From positions 1 through 11,977 of the forward strand of contig JBBSDW010000103.1 of NCBI GenBank assembly GCA_038240295.1: a stretch of DNA of 11,977 nt, in the 5' to 3' direction. This document shows, piece after piece, positions 1 through 10,100 of the stretch; position 1 is the stretch's first letter; each line of letters starts with the position of its first letter. The position numbers and the translations under genes were made by a program. This DNA comes from JABDDM01 sp038240295 (GTDB lineage: Bacteria; Bacteroidota; Ignavibacteria; Palsa-1295). The notes under the pieces were generated by a model. That model worked only from the letters and a program-made list of their open reading frames with translations, made no database searches and was not told the origin of the DNA.

Positions 1-2704
1 CAGCGAGACCAGCAACACGTGCGTGGACGCCAAACCCATCGTAGCGTGAGAAGAGATTCCAGGAGCGATCGAATTCGGCATCGAAGCGAAGAAAGCTGTA
101 CGCCTGATAGTCCGATACCGGCAGGCCACCCTCGATATGCCGGCCTCGGAGAAGCTTGTTGTTTTCGAGATCGAGCTTGACTTTCAAATACCAGCCGATA
201 GGATTGACAAGCTCGGTTCGTGTAGAATGGATCTGATTTGTCCAATAGGATAGCGACAGATCGCTCCCTTTGAAATAATCGTCGCTCGAACTTGCAACCG
301 GAAGATTGTTGCTTGGAAGCACGACTTGTTCGGCCCGGCTGGTATAGATCGAATAGGTGTACCCCAGCTTCAGAAAATGATCGCTCGCGAAGATCGGGAA
401 CGTCATGCCGCCATCGAAGGTGAGGAACCCGATCGAATAAGGCGTGTAGACCGTGTCGGCACCAAAGACTTCCTGCAACGTGCCTGGTTTGCGAGTAGAA
501 TTGGCGATCGAAAGATCGAGCCTGGGATAAATACCGAACGCATCGAGCACCCGCGACTGTGATGAAATACCTGCAAAGAGATCGCGCTCGAAATTGTGAT
601 TGATCACCGCGCCAGCCGAAAGCGAAAGTCTTTCTGTTACATCGCTTGAGAATGCATAAAGGCCTGCCCAAAAATTATCGAGTCCCTTTCCATTCGGATT
701 GTAATTATCATATCGAAGTACGGGCACCAGGGAAATCCCGTTATAAATATTCGAATAGGGCTTTGCAATGAGTTTGGGCGCACGGTCGTCGTCGTAGTTC
801 CGATAGGTCTGCCAGAAAGCCGATGACGTGTCGTGAAGTTCTACGCCACCTTTTACGGCAAAGGGCGGACGCTGCGTGCCGAATTCATCCCGGCCCATCG
901 GTGTGTACTCGTTTCGCATGAAAGTTGTATCTGCGAAATTTTTGCGTATGACAACACGGTGGATCTTATATCCGTCCGAAGTATAATCTGCAAACAGCAT
1001 ATCGAGCGAATCATGACGATCGAATACCGATGGCATGAACGCGCCGCCTACTACATTGGTCTGCTGCGAAAATTTGTGTTCCAGAGGGTCGTACACGTAA
1101 AGATCGAAGATGCCGGTGCGATTGGAGGCAACGAGCAGGCGACCGTTTCCAAGAAGTTGTGGCGAACGAACGTCATAAGGCCTGTCAGTCAGCACCTTGA
1201 AATTGCTGCCAGATGTGTCGATCACGGCAAGCTGACGCTGATCCTTCAAGGCATAATCAAAATAAAGCTTGCTGCCATCTTCCGAGATGATCGGGTTGTA
1301 TACTTGTTCGCCATTCGTGAAATGTGTGACCGCCTCTGGCTTACCGCCCGATCGGGGTATCCGCGAAATGTTCGAAGTGCCGTCGGCGATCGTCACGCAG
1401 AAGATCGATGTTTCGTCTTGTGAATAAACCGGGCCCTCGGCTCGCGCCCGTGTGGTCAGGTTGCGCTCCTGTTTCGTATCGATATCATATTCATAAATAT
1501 CGAAAAAACGGTCTCCATAGATCGATGGTTTGCCACGGCGCGCATAGAGCAAATGCTTGCCATCTTTTGAAAAGAGAACTCGCGAGTAGACGGTACCCTT
1601 CGTGTCGATCAATTCTTCCGTGTGTTTTTCGACGTCGACAAGGAAAGGCAATTCGGCCGTGTAGTCGCTTGTCTTGTTCGATACATAGACGAACTTCTTT
1701 CCGTCGGGCGACCAATGCGGATAGAGATTCATATACCCGACCTGCGCGATGGCGGTATCACCCTCCCGTCGATCATCGAGCACGGGTTTGATGCGATCGC
1801 TATACTGATCTTTCAATCGCGTTGACCACTCATGAAAAAGCTGCTCGGTCGAAAGATCAAGCGCCTTCTTGATCGCGCCATCGATCGATACCGAAAAAAC
1901 ATTCTCCATATTCGCCGAGATCTCGCGAAGTTTATCCTCGCCATACTGCCCCGCGATATAACTTGTCAAGGCGTAGCCCTGATTGTAACTTGACTCATTG
2001 CCAAGCGTCGTTTTACCAAACGTCGCCATTTCTGGAAATGTCAGGAGCTTACCATCAAGTGCGCGCATGCGAAGGATCATATCGCGATGCGAATCCCACG
2101 TTTCGTAACCGAAGAGCGGACGATTGTATTGTGCCGTGCCTTCCGAAAACCAGGCAGGTACGATCGCTCCTAATATTGGATAGGAGACGAGCACATTGGG
2201 ATAGCCCGAAAGCACATCCGGCCTCCGTTCTGATTCGTAGCCAAAAGCCTGCAAGTAGATCGCCGGGATCTTCCGCGAAAATTTCATCGCGACCTGCGAT
2301 TGTACGATATGTGTGAATTCGTGGCTTATGACATTCCGCATCCAATTATGCGTGCCTCGCAGATCAAAATCGAGCGGGCTTGCCCAAATCTCGATCTTAT
2401 TATCAAAGTAATACGCGGCGCCGTTGCTATAGTCCGCAACGTCCTTGATGATCAGCGATACTTTCGTATCGGGTTCGTGGTGATAAAATGTGGTAAGCGG
2501 ACCATAGACCTCCTCCGCTACTTTCGCGGCCACACGAGCCGTCCGTTCGGTCCCTTCATGGTAATGGACGTAAAAATGTGGCGTCTCGATGGTGTACCAA
2601 TCGAGTTCGACGTGTGATTCGTTAAATTGCGCCGCGGCATCTCGCTCGAATGCGGCGAGCAACGACAGACAGAGTACGATCAGAAACGATGAGCGTTTGA
2701 ACAA
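1..2704 (-). CDS. MA-type zinc peptidase / WD40-like propeller / outer-membrane barrel protein (3' end beyond window)
   Basis: Seen: an uninterrupted minus-strand frame of 901 codons that leaves the window at base 1, so the C-terminus is missing. It begins with TTG (2704-2702), 7 bases after the stop of the upstream gene. No ATG or GTG lies before the signal peptide in this frame, and an in-frame TAA sits just upstream. Residues 1-25 form a signal peptide ending AAA, followed by Gln. Residues 30-300 resemble a peptidase MA-like (gluzincin) domain, with HEFTH at 128-132 and a WFSEG motif whose Glu188 is the expected third zinc ligand. Residues 325-590 hold about six WD40-like (PD40/TolB-type) blades, including WSPDGKKFVY and SEDGSKLYF. 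From about 640 onward, alternating aromatic/polar strands look like an outer-membrane beta-barrel. Inferred: a cell-envelope metalloprotease, or a sensor-like protein, anchored in the outer membrane and co-transcribed with porUV. The zinc motif is clear; substrate and barrel family cannot be told. No specific gene name is justified. Confidence 0.85.
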   Translation of the reverse strand, partial: MFKRSSFLIVLCLSLLAAFERDAAAQFNESHVELDWYTIETPHFYVHYHEGTERTARVAAKVAEEVYGPLTTFYHHEPDTKVSLIIKDVADYSNGAAYYFDNKIEIWASPLDFDLRGTHNWMRNVISHEFTHIVQSQVAMKFSRKIPAIYLQAFGYESERRPDVLSGYPNVLVSYPILGAIVPAWFSEGTAQYNRPLFGYETWDSHRDMILRMRALDGKLLTFPEMATFGKTTLGNESSYNQGYALTSYIAGQYGEDKLREISANMENVFSVSIDGAIKKALDLSTEQLFHEWSTRLKDQYSDRIKPVLDDRREGDTAIAQVGYMNLYPHWSPDGKKFVYVSNKTSDYTAELPFLVDVEKHTEELIDTKGTVYSRVLFSKDGKHLLYARRGKPSIYGDRFFDIYEYDIDTKQERNLTTRARAEGPVYSQDETSIFCVTIADGTSNISRIPRSGGKPEAVTHFTNGEQVYNPIISEDGSKLYFDYALKDQRQLAVIDTSGSNFKVLTDRPYDVRSPQLLGNGRLLVASNRTGIFDLYVYDPLEHKFSQQTNVVGGAFMPSVFDRHDSLDMLFADYTSDGYKIHRVVIRKNFADTTFMRNEYTPMGRDEFGTQRPPFAVKGGVELHDTSSAFWQTYRNYDDDRAPKLIAKPYSNIYNGISLVPVLRYDNYNPNGKGLDNFWAGLYAFSSDVTERLSLSAGAVINHNFERDLFAGISSQSRVLDAFGIYPRLDLSIANSTRKPGTLQEVFGADTVYTPYSIGFLTFDGGMTFPIFASDHFLKLGYTYSIYTSRAEQVVLPSNNLPVASSSDDYFKGSDLSLSYWTNQIHSTRTELVNPIGWYLKVKLDLENNKLLRGRHIEGGLPVSDYQAYSFLRFDAEFDRSWNLFSRYDGFGVHARVAGLA

Positions 2705-2711
2705 GCGGCTT

Positions 2712-5700
2712 CTATTTTACAACTGCGACCGTGATCAACTTCTGCCCGATCTCACCGCTTTGCGATGTGACCTTCAACCTACACGTATAAACACCATTGC
2801 CAAGCGAATGCGTATCCCAAAGTATTTCGTTATCGGCACCAGCGGTGCACTGCGCAGTTAGCGTGGTTACTTCTTCACCCGCGGCATTCACGATCAGGCA
2901 ATCGGCGGTAGCGTTTTTATTGACAAAAAGTCTAATGTGCGCCAGCTCACCGTTCGGTGTCGGGTTCGGCCAAACATAGGCACGCTGGGAAGGAAAAAAG
3001 TCTGTAGGGCCCGCGATAGCATTCGCCGAAGTCGCGGAGGAAGTTTGGGCAGCATCATGTCGAAACATCGACCAGGCAAGTCCAAGCGATCCGGCAGGCA
3101 CCGTCCATCCGAGTACCGTTCCGGGATCGGCCACAGCAAACAAATCCATATTCGCACCTCGCGCAAGCGCGATCACTCGACGGGCAGCGCCGGCGGCAAG
3201 CGGAAAACCTGAAGGCTGAGTACCGGTCGAAGCAGAGTAAGCCTTTAGCTCGCCTTTTTCGACAAAGAGTATCTCGTATCCCGCGTCGGAGCCTGCAATA
3301 TCTACGACGATCGGATTCGAAGTAAACTCACCAGGATTGCCTTTATAAAATACGTTGCTCACTGGCTGACCGGCAAAATTATAGGCCGCGACATGATCGT
3401 TCGACATACCGATCACCTCAAGCGTCGCATCGCCTTCGAGATTTGCGAGCGCTGCTTCTTCGATCGGTGCGGACTCGCAAACTTTCGAAGTCCCATCGCT
3501 CAGATCGAATACACACGACGAAGTAGATGCATCTGTGATCAACGCTTGATCAGGCGCGGTGTTCGGTAAAAGCGCACCAGTATAGATTCGCGTTCCGTCG
3601 CTTTTGATCGTGAGGAGATTTCCATTACTACTCGCGATGTCCGCCGTTGCGGCAATGTCACCGCTCATTGCTCGAGCAAGCGCATGAATCCCGCCTACGT
3701 TTGAATTAAACGAGTACCGGGTTGCAAGATCGGCAGAATAGCTGGCAACTCCGCCGGTTTGTGCGTCGGTAGGAATAGCTGCAACAACAGTATCACCGAG
3801 TAACATCAGGCCCTCGGCTGCCGTGGCGATACTTACACTTGTCAGAAAGGTCGCAGATGTGCTATTGATCTTCCATTCGGCGATCCGGTGAGCTTGGGCA
3901 GAGTCCTCGGTCGCATAAAGAAAAACATCGCCTCCCACCGAGCGAAGAGCAACTTCGCGCGGAATGAAACCCGATCGGAAGTAGGAGTGCGAAACCGAGT
4001 CTGTGCTGAGCGATGACCAAACATTATTCTTTGTAGTCCAGACATAATAGTTGGAGCCAGTGCCGCCATCTCCATTCGTGCGCGCATTGGTCACAAGCCA
4101 ACCTGTTCCATCGTCCCCAACGATTCCCGTAATGATGCTATCCTCAATTCCCGACATTCTCGACGGGAAGCCCGCGATCGGAGTCACATTCCCAGGCGCA
4201 GCTTGAACATCACGCGTGAATACCACGGACATCACATTGTTCGGCGGCGAAAAATTCGAAAGCTTGACGAAGCTTGCCGCATCGTTATTGGCTTTGGCCG
4301 GCGGTAACGAACGCTGCGAAAATTCGTCTACATGAGCGGGATCATTTGCTTTTCGATCCGTATTGCCAAAATACCAAAAATCGGTTTGATCACCTGTCGG
4401 GGTGACTGGTCCGAAAACGGTTTGTATCGTCACGCCAATATCGGGGATTGCATCGGCTTCTTCAAGCTTGATCCCACGATGATCGACATCGGCATTGATT
4501 GCGTCAGTTGGCTCCTTTGCACGAATGATCGATTCATCAATGTGCCAGATGGCGATACCGCCTTTTGTTTTGTCGCCGAAGGCCGCCCAGTCATATTCGT
4601 CGGCACTCATGAGCACGCCCCAGATCGAATCTGGACGCGGATCCTGATGGGGGTCGATCAGATAATTAAATGGCTTTTGAAATCCGTCAGAGGCCTGATA
4701 AGTCGAAAATTTTCCGCCATCTGCGTTCGCATCGCGACGACGAACTTCCAAAAGATAATACTCGTCGGCGGAGATAGGAATGCGATAGATCGAATGCTCC
4801 GGCTTGTTTGACTGTGCAGCGAAAACCGGTGTATAGATCGAGAGCGTATCGTCGTTTGTGACTTCGATCGGATCGATCCATCCAAGTCTGATCTTCTCCC
4901 AGGCCATGGGCTCCGGCGGGAAAATTCCACCGTATCCAAAAATTCCGGAGCCATCCATGAGGCCCAGCTGACCAATCGATGTCTTACCATTCAGCGTATT
5001 AAATAAGTCCGGCAGTCCAAGAAAGCTTCCGACTTGTGCTGCTGCCAGTCCGTTCATCCCCAGCTCGATGACGAGCGTTTGCTGACTATTCTGGGGATTG
5101 GGAATCGTCCGCGTTTCAGCTTCCGGAAGCAACCCTGTGTTGCGGATCACGATCTTACCACCAGTCACATGAATTCCATCGAATGCACCACCCAAGGCAT
5201 CCGTAAGCGCGCGATCATTCATGTAAATCGAAGGCAGATCGTTGGGCGTGGGATCGAAACCGAATGCAGATTGCAGATCGATGTCGCGGCCGGCGCCTGC
5301 ATGAAAGATCAGAAACATCGTGCGAGCCGTATCGATCTGACCAACCAGACCGGCGAGCAATCCGAGCGAGTCGGCTCGCGTCCATGCTTCGTTGATCAGC
5401 CTCGCGAGTGGTGCATTTGTCGTATCCGTTCGCTTCGGAGAATAGACTTTCATTTGCTGCGACATGTGCACTACGCCTGGCAGCATGATCGCGTTGACCC
5501 TCAACTTCGCACGCGAAACCGCGTCGTAATAATTGTCGAGAAATTTGAAATGCGCAAGAAAATAATTCGAATCATGCGGCGGCGGGTCAATCACCGTGTC
5601 GCGATTGAGCACTCGAAAGCGAGTAGATAGATCGAACTTACCGTTGCCGGTCGTAAGTCCGGAGTCGGAGCCTTCATTCTGAAAATCGACGCGAAGCGCG

Positions 5701-5921
5701 ACGATCGTGATCGCGCCAACACCAAGTTGCACTGATGCTTCCGGTTGCCGCTGCGCGATCGGATGCGAGAGTTGATGTGGAAGTTTCGATGCTAATGACT
5801 GCGCTCGAGCATTCGGAAATGAGGCCGAAAGCAAGAGAATCAGCGCGAAACATAGACGAGTGGGTCGTAAGGTCAACGGTGCGATCGGTAATAGAGAACG
5901 GCTAACTAAGCGAAGAAGCAT
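2712..5921 (-). CDS. M6 (immune inhibitor A-like) peptidase-fold protein with degenerate zinc site and T9SS type A sorting domain
   Basis: Predicted secreted protein of 1069 residues. Residues 1-40 contain a signal peptide ending ARA before Gln41. Residues 70-570 match the M6 peptidase family: VALRVDFQ, FKFLDNYYDAVSRAKLRVNA, LGLPDLF at 301-307, PEPMAWEKIRLGW near 337-348, IWHIDE at 458-463 and LEEAD at 486-490. The position that should read HEFGH just before LGLPDL reads AQVGS (295-299), so both His ligands and the catalytic Glu are absent, and proteolysis by this site is unlikely. Residues 575-970 look like propeller/FG-GAP-type repeats ending in WSMFRHDAAQT. Residues 977-1069 are a type A T9SS C-terminal sorting domain: WPNPTPNGE, a central IVNAAGEEV strand, LWDTHSLGNGVY, and a final basic strand ending VVK. 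Inferred: exported by T9SS and processed by the PorU encoded upstream. The ATG at 5921 lies inside a strong hairpin. An in-frame TTG at 5876 would give a more usual signal peptide (MTLRPTRLCFALILLLSAS...) and is a real alternative start. Confidence 0.9.
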   Translation of the reverse strand: MLLRLVSRSLLPIAPLTLRPTRLCFALILLLSASFPNARAQSLASKLPHQLSHPIAQRQPEASVQLGVGAITIVALRVDFQNEGSDSGLTTGNGKFDLSTRFRVLNRDTVIDPPPHDSNYFLAHFKFLDNYYDAVSRAKLRVNAIMLPGVVHMSQQMKVYSPKRTDTTNAPLARLINEAWTRADSLGLLAGLVGQIDTARTMFLIFHAGAGRDIDLQSAFGFDPTPNDLPSIYMNDRALTDALGGAFDGIHVTGGKIVIRNTGLLPEAETRTIPNPQNSQQTLVIELGMNGLAAAQVGSFLGLPDLFNTLNGKTSIGQLGLMDGSGIFGYGGIFPPEPMAWEKIRLGWIDPIEVTNDDTLSIYTPVFAAQSNKPEHSIYRIPISADEYYLLEVRRRDANADGGKFSTYQASDGFQKPFNYLIDPHQDPRPDSIWGVLMSADEYDWAAFGDKTKGGIAIWHIDESIIRAKEPTDAINADVDHRGIKLEEADAIPDIGVTIQTVFGPVTPTGDQTDFWYFGNTDRKANDPAHVDEFSQRSLPPAKANNDAASFVKLSNFSPPNNVMSVVFTRDVQAAPGNVTPIAGFPSRMSGIEDSIITGIVGDDGTGWLVTNARTNGDGGTGSNYYVWTTKNNVWSSLSTDSVSHSYFRSGFIPREVALRSVGGDVFLYATEDSAQAHRIAEWKINSTSATFLTSVSIATAAEGLMLLGDTVVAAIPTDAQTGGVASYSADLATRYSFNSNVGGIHALARAMSGDIAATADIASSNGNLLTIKSDGTRIYTGALLPNTAPDQALITDASTSSCVFDLSDGTSKVCESAPIEEAALANLEGDATLEVIGMSNDHVAAYNFAGQPVSNVFYKGNPGEFTSNPIVVDIAGSDAGYEILFVEKGELKAYSASTGTQPSGFPLAAGAARRVIALARGANMDLFAVADPGTVLGWTVPAGSLGLAWSMFRHDAAQTSSATSANAIAGPTDFFPSQRAYVWPNPTPNGELAHIRLFVNKNATADCLIVNAAGEEVTTLTAQCTAGADNEILWDTHSLGNGVYTCRLKVTSQSGEIGQKLITVAVVK

Positions 5922-5951
5922 TCACTCGCGTGACACGCGGATGAATGCTTC
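5915..5951. repeat. Near-perfect inverted repeat over the porV/M6-like junction, covering the start codon
   Basis: Plus-strand reading: GAAGCATTCA (5915-5924), CT, CGCGTG (5927-5932), A, CACGCG (5934-5939), GA, TGAATGCTTC (5942-5951). The outer 10-base and inner 6-base arms are both perfectly complementary, separated by a two-base mismatch, with almost no loop. In the minus-strand mRNA the ATG (5921-5919) and codons 2-3 of the M6-like gene are inside the 3' arm. No U-run follows in either direction, so an intrinsic terminator is unlikely. It may control translation of the downstream gene or be an mRNA-processing or stability element. If translation really starts at TTG 5876, it is a leader hairpin in a 95-base gap. 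Confidence 0.8.
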
Positions 5952-5971
5952 GTGCAAACAAAACGATGCTG

Positions 5972-7051
5972 CTACCAACGTATCCCCAGCGTAAACCGGA
6001 GGGTATTGGCAAGCGGATGATTCTGTTCGAAGGTGTTGATATAGCTAAAATCGAACTGATAAAGATCGTAGCGGAGCCCAGCTCCGAACGTCATATATCG
6101 ACGACCACCCACGACGGGTCCTTCGGTATAATATCCCGCGCGAAGTGCAAGCAGCTGATCGTACCAGTATTCAAGACCCGTCGCCCACATCAACGACTTG
6201 CCGGTGTTCGCATCCCAGGAAGTGATGAATGCCTTTGGAAGTCCGTCGGTGCTATTGCTATCGCGCTTGACCAACAGCTTTGCAAGATCGCTTTCAACCG
6301 TGATCTCATTATACTCGTCTTTATAGACTTTGTAGGCAGCGCCAACGCGGAGCAATGTTGGCAACGGATCCGCCTGCGCTACGTCGACATACTTGACCTT
6401 CGGGCCAATATTGGCAAGGTCGAATCCGACCGAAAGTGCATTTGCAATTCCTGCGGCATAAGTCGAATCTGGCTTCCAAAGCGCGCTGATATCAAAACTC
6501 ACGGTCCGGCCAACACCATTCTGGCGCTCTTGACCAACGTGCAACGTCGAAAGCGAAGACTGGATATAGCGCACGTTACCGCCGAAGCCCCAATCGTTGG
6601 AGAGCTTCGTCGCGTAAGCGATCGCGATCGAATATTCAAATGAACGGAATGTTCCGAGGGCGTCGGCAGAAGATTCATTCGTATATACGAACTGACCAAG
6701 ATTGAGAAACGTGATTCCCGCCCCGATGGTACCACCGAACGCCTGTTCGTCGTTCCACTTGAAGTCGACGTAATCGTAGGTAAGATCGCTATTAAACTGC
6801 GGCAGCCACTGCGAATGTGTCAGGCCAACTTCTTTGCCGGTCTGGAATGCGAGGCCGGATGGATTCCAGTAGATCGCGCTTACACCATCTGCACTTGCCA
6901 CGCCCACATCGCCCATTCCACTCGCGCGAGCGTCCGGAGCGATCAACTGGAATGGTACGGCCGTCGAGACGGTCTGTGCGCCTGCGCTGGTTACGCCCAA
7001 AGCGAACACCATGATGGCGGCCAATAGATAAACATTACTTCTCGTCTGCAT
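5972..7051 (-). CDS. porV: T9SS outer-membrane cargo shuttle protein PorV
   Basis: PorV is a FadL-like outer-membrane beta-barrel of the type IX secretion system. It binds the C-terminal sorting domain of cargo leaving the translocon and delivers it to PorU. Seen: 359 residues, close to the roughly 390 of Porphyromonas PorV; signal peptide 1-25 ending AGA before Gln26; the PorV-type N-terminal block (residues 33-70) with LIAPDARASGMGDVGVAS and IYWNPSGLAF; barrel strands throughout; and the diagnostic C-terminal run TGLEYWY (291-297), LRAGYYTEG, RRYMTFGAGLRYDLYQFDFSY (317-337) and HPLANTLRFTLGIRW at the end. The ATG start is preceded by a weak GAGAG about nine bases away. It follows porU by 51 bases, the same order as porU-porV in Porphyromonas gingivalis. 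The related PorQ/UPF0164 family is the alternative, but the C-terminal block and the neighbour favour PorV. Confidence 0.93.
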   Translation of the reverse strand: MQTRSNVYLLAAIMVFALGVTSAGAQTVSTAVPFQLIAPDARASGMGDVGVASADGVSAIYWNPSGLAFQTGKEVGLTHSQWLPQFNSDLTYDYVDFKWNDEQAFGGTIGAGITFLNLGQFVYTNESSADALGTFRSFEYSIAIAYATKLSNDWGFGGNVRYIQSSLSTLHVGQERQNGVGRTVSFDISALWKPDSTYAAGIANALSVGFDLANIGPKVKYVDVAQADPLPTLLRVGAAYKVYKDEYNEITVESDLAKLLVKRDSNSTDGLPKAFITSWDANTGKSLMWATGLEYWYDQLLALRAGYYTEGPVVGGRRYMTFGAGLRYDLYQFDFSYINTFEQNHPLANTLRFTLGIRW

Positions 7052-7102
7052 GCGTCGGTCTCTCAGTTATGAAATTTCGTCAGTCATTTCCAATCGCCGT
7101 TT

Positions 7103-10100
7103 TTAGCGCTGGACAATGATACTGCCTTGATAATGCGTAGTCGCCCCTGTATGGATAGTTGCCGTTACAATCTGGTAGAAATAGGCACCATTGGCGAGAA
7201 TGGCTCCTTGCGAATCGCGCCCGTCCCAGCTGGTGATGATCTCGGAAGAAGTTGAAGTGCCTGCTTCGATATCGCGAACCCTTCTTCCATCGGTCGTGAA
7301 GATCGAAATACGAACGCCGACCGGTGCTCCTTCACCCGCAGGCTGCATGAATCTAAACGTAGTATGATCGTGCATCGGATTTGGGAACGTCCCAACCTGA
7401 TAGATCTGGAACGACGCGGAGGCATCGCGGGCAACGAACGGTAGATCGACGACCGTTGGGTTATCCACGGCATCGAACGCGCGCACGTGCAAAATATGAG
7501 GGCCTACTGGCAGCGTTACCGTCTGCGTACTCGTTCCGGTCGTATAATCGTCCTGACGCGATAGATAATTACTCGAAAGATCGATCGATCCCGCTGTGCT
7601 ATCGTCGACCCATGCCTCGAAAGAATGGCCGACGCTTGCAGTAGATGTATTGAGGCCATTCGTATCATGCACGTCGACGATCAAGAGTGAATTCGTCGCA
7701 ACGGTATCGCCAACCCTGAAGAGCCTTGATCCAAGAAACGCAGCGAGCGTCGGTCCGGTCGTATCAGTTCCAATAAGCTTCGGATCGGGCGGACTGAGCG
7801 TGAGCGTTGTATCAACACCGAGTGCAGACCGGTTATCATCCGAATAGGCGATGATGCTAAACTGTACGCGATTCGAATCGATCTCGATGTCTTTTGGAAT
7901 GATAAAGCTTGCCTGAAACCGGCCATTCTTTACCGTCGCCGTTCCTCGATAGAGGATCGGGCCGACCATTGTGAAGTGATCGTAATCGGTGCTCGTGATA
8001 TTGGTGAACGTAGAAGCTCTCGTTACCTGCAAAGCAGCGTCATAGAGCGTGATGGTCGCAGTTCCGTTAAACGTAGGATCGAACTCGGAGCCATCGCAGA
8101 CATTGGAAATTTTTCCGCCCAACTGTACGTGCGAAAGCGCTGGAAGCGAGATCAGCGAGCCCCCGGTAACAGCCTGGGACTGAAGTGAATCGACAACGGC
8201 ATATTGCCTTGGCACGAGCAGTCGTAAGGCTGGATCCCCTTGTATATAAAAACTGATCGCATTCGCATCGCCAGGGCCAACTGCGATCTTGCCAGCCATA
8301 AGTGCTGTGCCGATGTGCGAACTGCCATAGTTCGATTCGCAATTTGGTCCGAGTAGGGTGCGGTAAAAAACCGGTACTAACAACTCGCCAGCATATACCG
8401 GTCGTGAAGTACCGAGCAGCGAAACTGCACCGCCGACCGGGCTGGTGAACAACAAGACACCGCCTGAGAGAATATTATAATCGTCGTAGACGCTGAAATC
8501 GCAGGTAGCCGTTGTGACGAAAGCGAGTTTGTCGTAATTCGTCAGTTTGTTGATCGTCGCGGGTACTTTGAACAGATCCTCATGCGTCCAGACGGTCGGA
8601 TTCCCATGGCCGATAAACGAAAAGAGGACAGAGCCATTGTTGAATCCAGCGATCACTGCTGCCTCGGCAGCAGGCTTCTTAAAGCCGCTCGAAGTGACGA
8701 CGGTCGGATAATTGACCTCGTAGATCTTCTGTATTACGATTCGCTTCTCAACTTCACGAATTTCGTTTTCGGTATCGCCGATATGGTCGTTTGCCAACGC
8801 ATCGTGGACGCCCCAGGCGACTTCACGATCATCCGAAGCAAAGCTTGCCGTAGAGCGCCAGGTTCCTTGATCGGTGCCGTGTTCATAGTGGCGCAATTTG
8901 CCCACAACAATTCCGGCATCGTCCGTGGTTTGCACGCTCAGTCGTCCGACACCAACGTCGGGAACCGAGTTGTTCGTGATCCTGCCAAAGAAGCAATCAT
9001 CGGCATTCACGTCGGTCGAGTTCGATACGTCGGTTCGAGACTCCGAAGGAGCCGATTCATAGACAGGAATAAAATTCGGAAGTTGCGTTACTCGGTTCTG
9101 ATAATCGGCGTGTCCCGATCCAAAAAGGGTTACGAACATCGGCACGATGCCGTTTTCGGCGGTCGTGTGGCGAAATGTATAGGAAAGGAAATCGCGTATT
9201 GCAGTCACGTCATGACCGCCGTAACCAAACTCGCGATAGATATCATCGACGGAGACGACAATCGTTTTTAGTGGCTCTGTTGCCTCGCCGCCGGCAGTGC
9301 GCAGCGCCTTCAAATCGTTTGCTTGCGCGAGAAAGGCTGGAGATGTAATAATGATATCTTCCGCACCGGTCTTCCCTATCGTCGCGCGCAAACTTGGCGG
9401 ATCGATCTTGGTCAAATGTGGTGAGCTAACGGTCGAAGGCGTAAATGCGATCAATGAACGAAGCGCTCCCGGAACCCCCTGCGCGGTAAAAAGCAAGTTA
9501 CCTGACGCATCCGACTGCGCGATTTCGAGAGCATTGTTGTCCTTTGAAACATCCCAAACTTCGGCTTGCTGCGCATGACTGAATTGATACGTCATTGCGC
9601 CGGTCGTATCGAGGATAAAGAACGGGATCGTACCGGAAGAAAAATCAGCATTGCGGTGATAGATCAACTCGATCCACGCGACCCAGCCATGCGCATCCTG
9701 CTCGTTGCTCGTCATGCTCATCGAAATATGCGATGGCGTGCCGAGACTGGGCGAAAGGAAAAATCCCTGGTTCCAATATCTGCCGACCGGTGTCGCCGCA
9801 TCCGGCTGCTGGATCGGATGTGAACCACTCACGGCACCAAGACTATTTCCGTTCAGCGTAATCGGAACCGTGAAATTATGCTGATCGGATGTCGTACCGT
9901 CGATGTCGACGGCCGGCCGAAGAAACGCCCAATCGGCCGTTGAGTAACCAGGCGCTGAAAGATCATAACCAACTTGACTGCCATCGATCGGAATCCGGTC
10001 TCCTACGAACGTGCGGCTGGTGTTCGGATGTTCGAAATTTTTTGAATCCTGATGCACTGTTGCAGTCAGCACAGTGCTGAGCACTTGCCCAGCTTGCGCA

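Noticed and set aside
833..1423. Plus-strand open frame of 196 codons opposite the MA-type protein
   Set aside because: It lies antisense to a continuous coding frame with clear domains. Frequent TCG and GAT codons on the true strand keep antisense frames free of stops.
5945..6643. Plus-strand open frame of 232 codons
   Set aside because: Antisense to porV, whose protein is recognisable along its full length; no domain seen in the antisense product.
7052..7102. Possible terminator in the porU-porV gap
   Set aside because: Only a weak five-base inverted repeat (GAAAT/ATTTC) without a GC stem or proper U-run; read-through is more likely.
8582..9271. Plus-strand open frame of 229 codons
   Set aside because: Antisense to the C25 catalytic domain of porU, with no features of its own.
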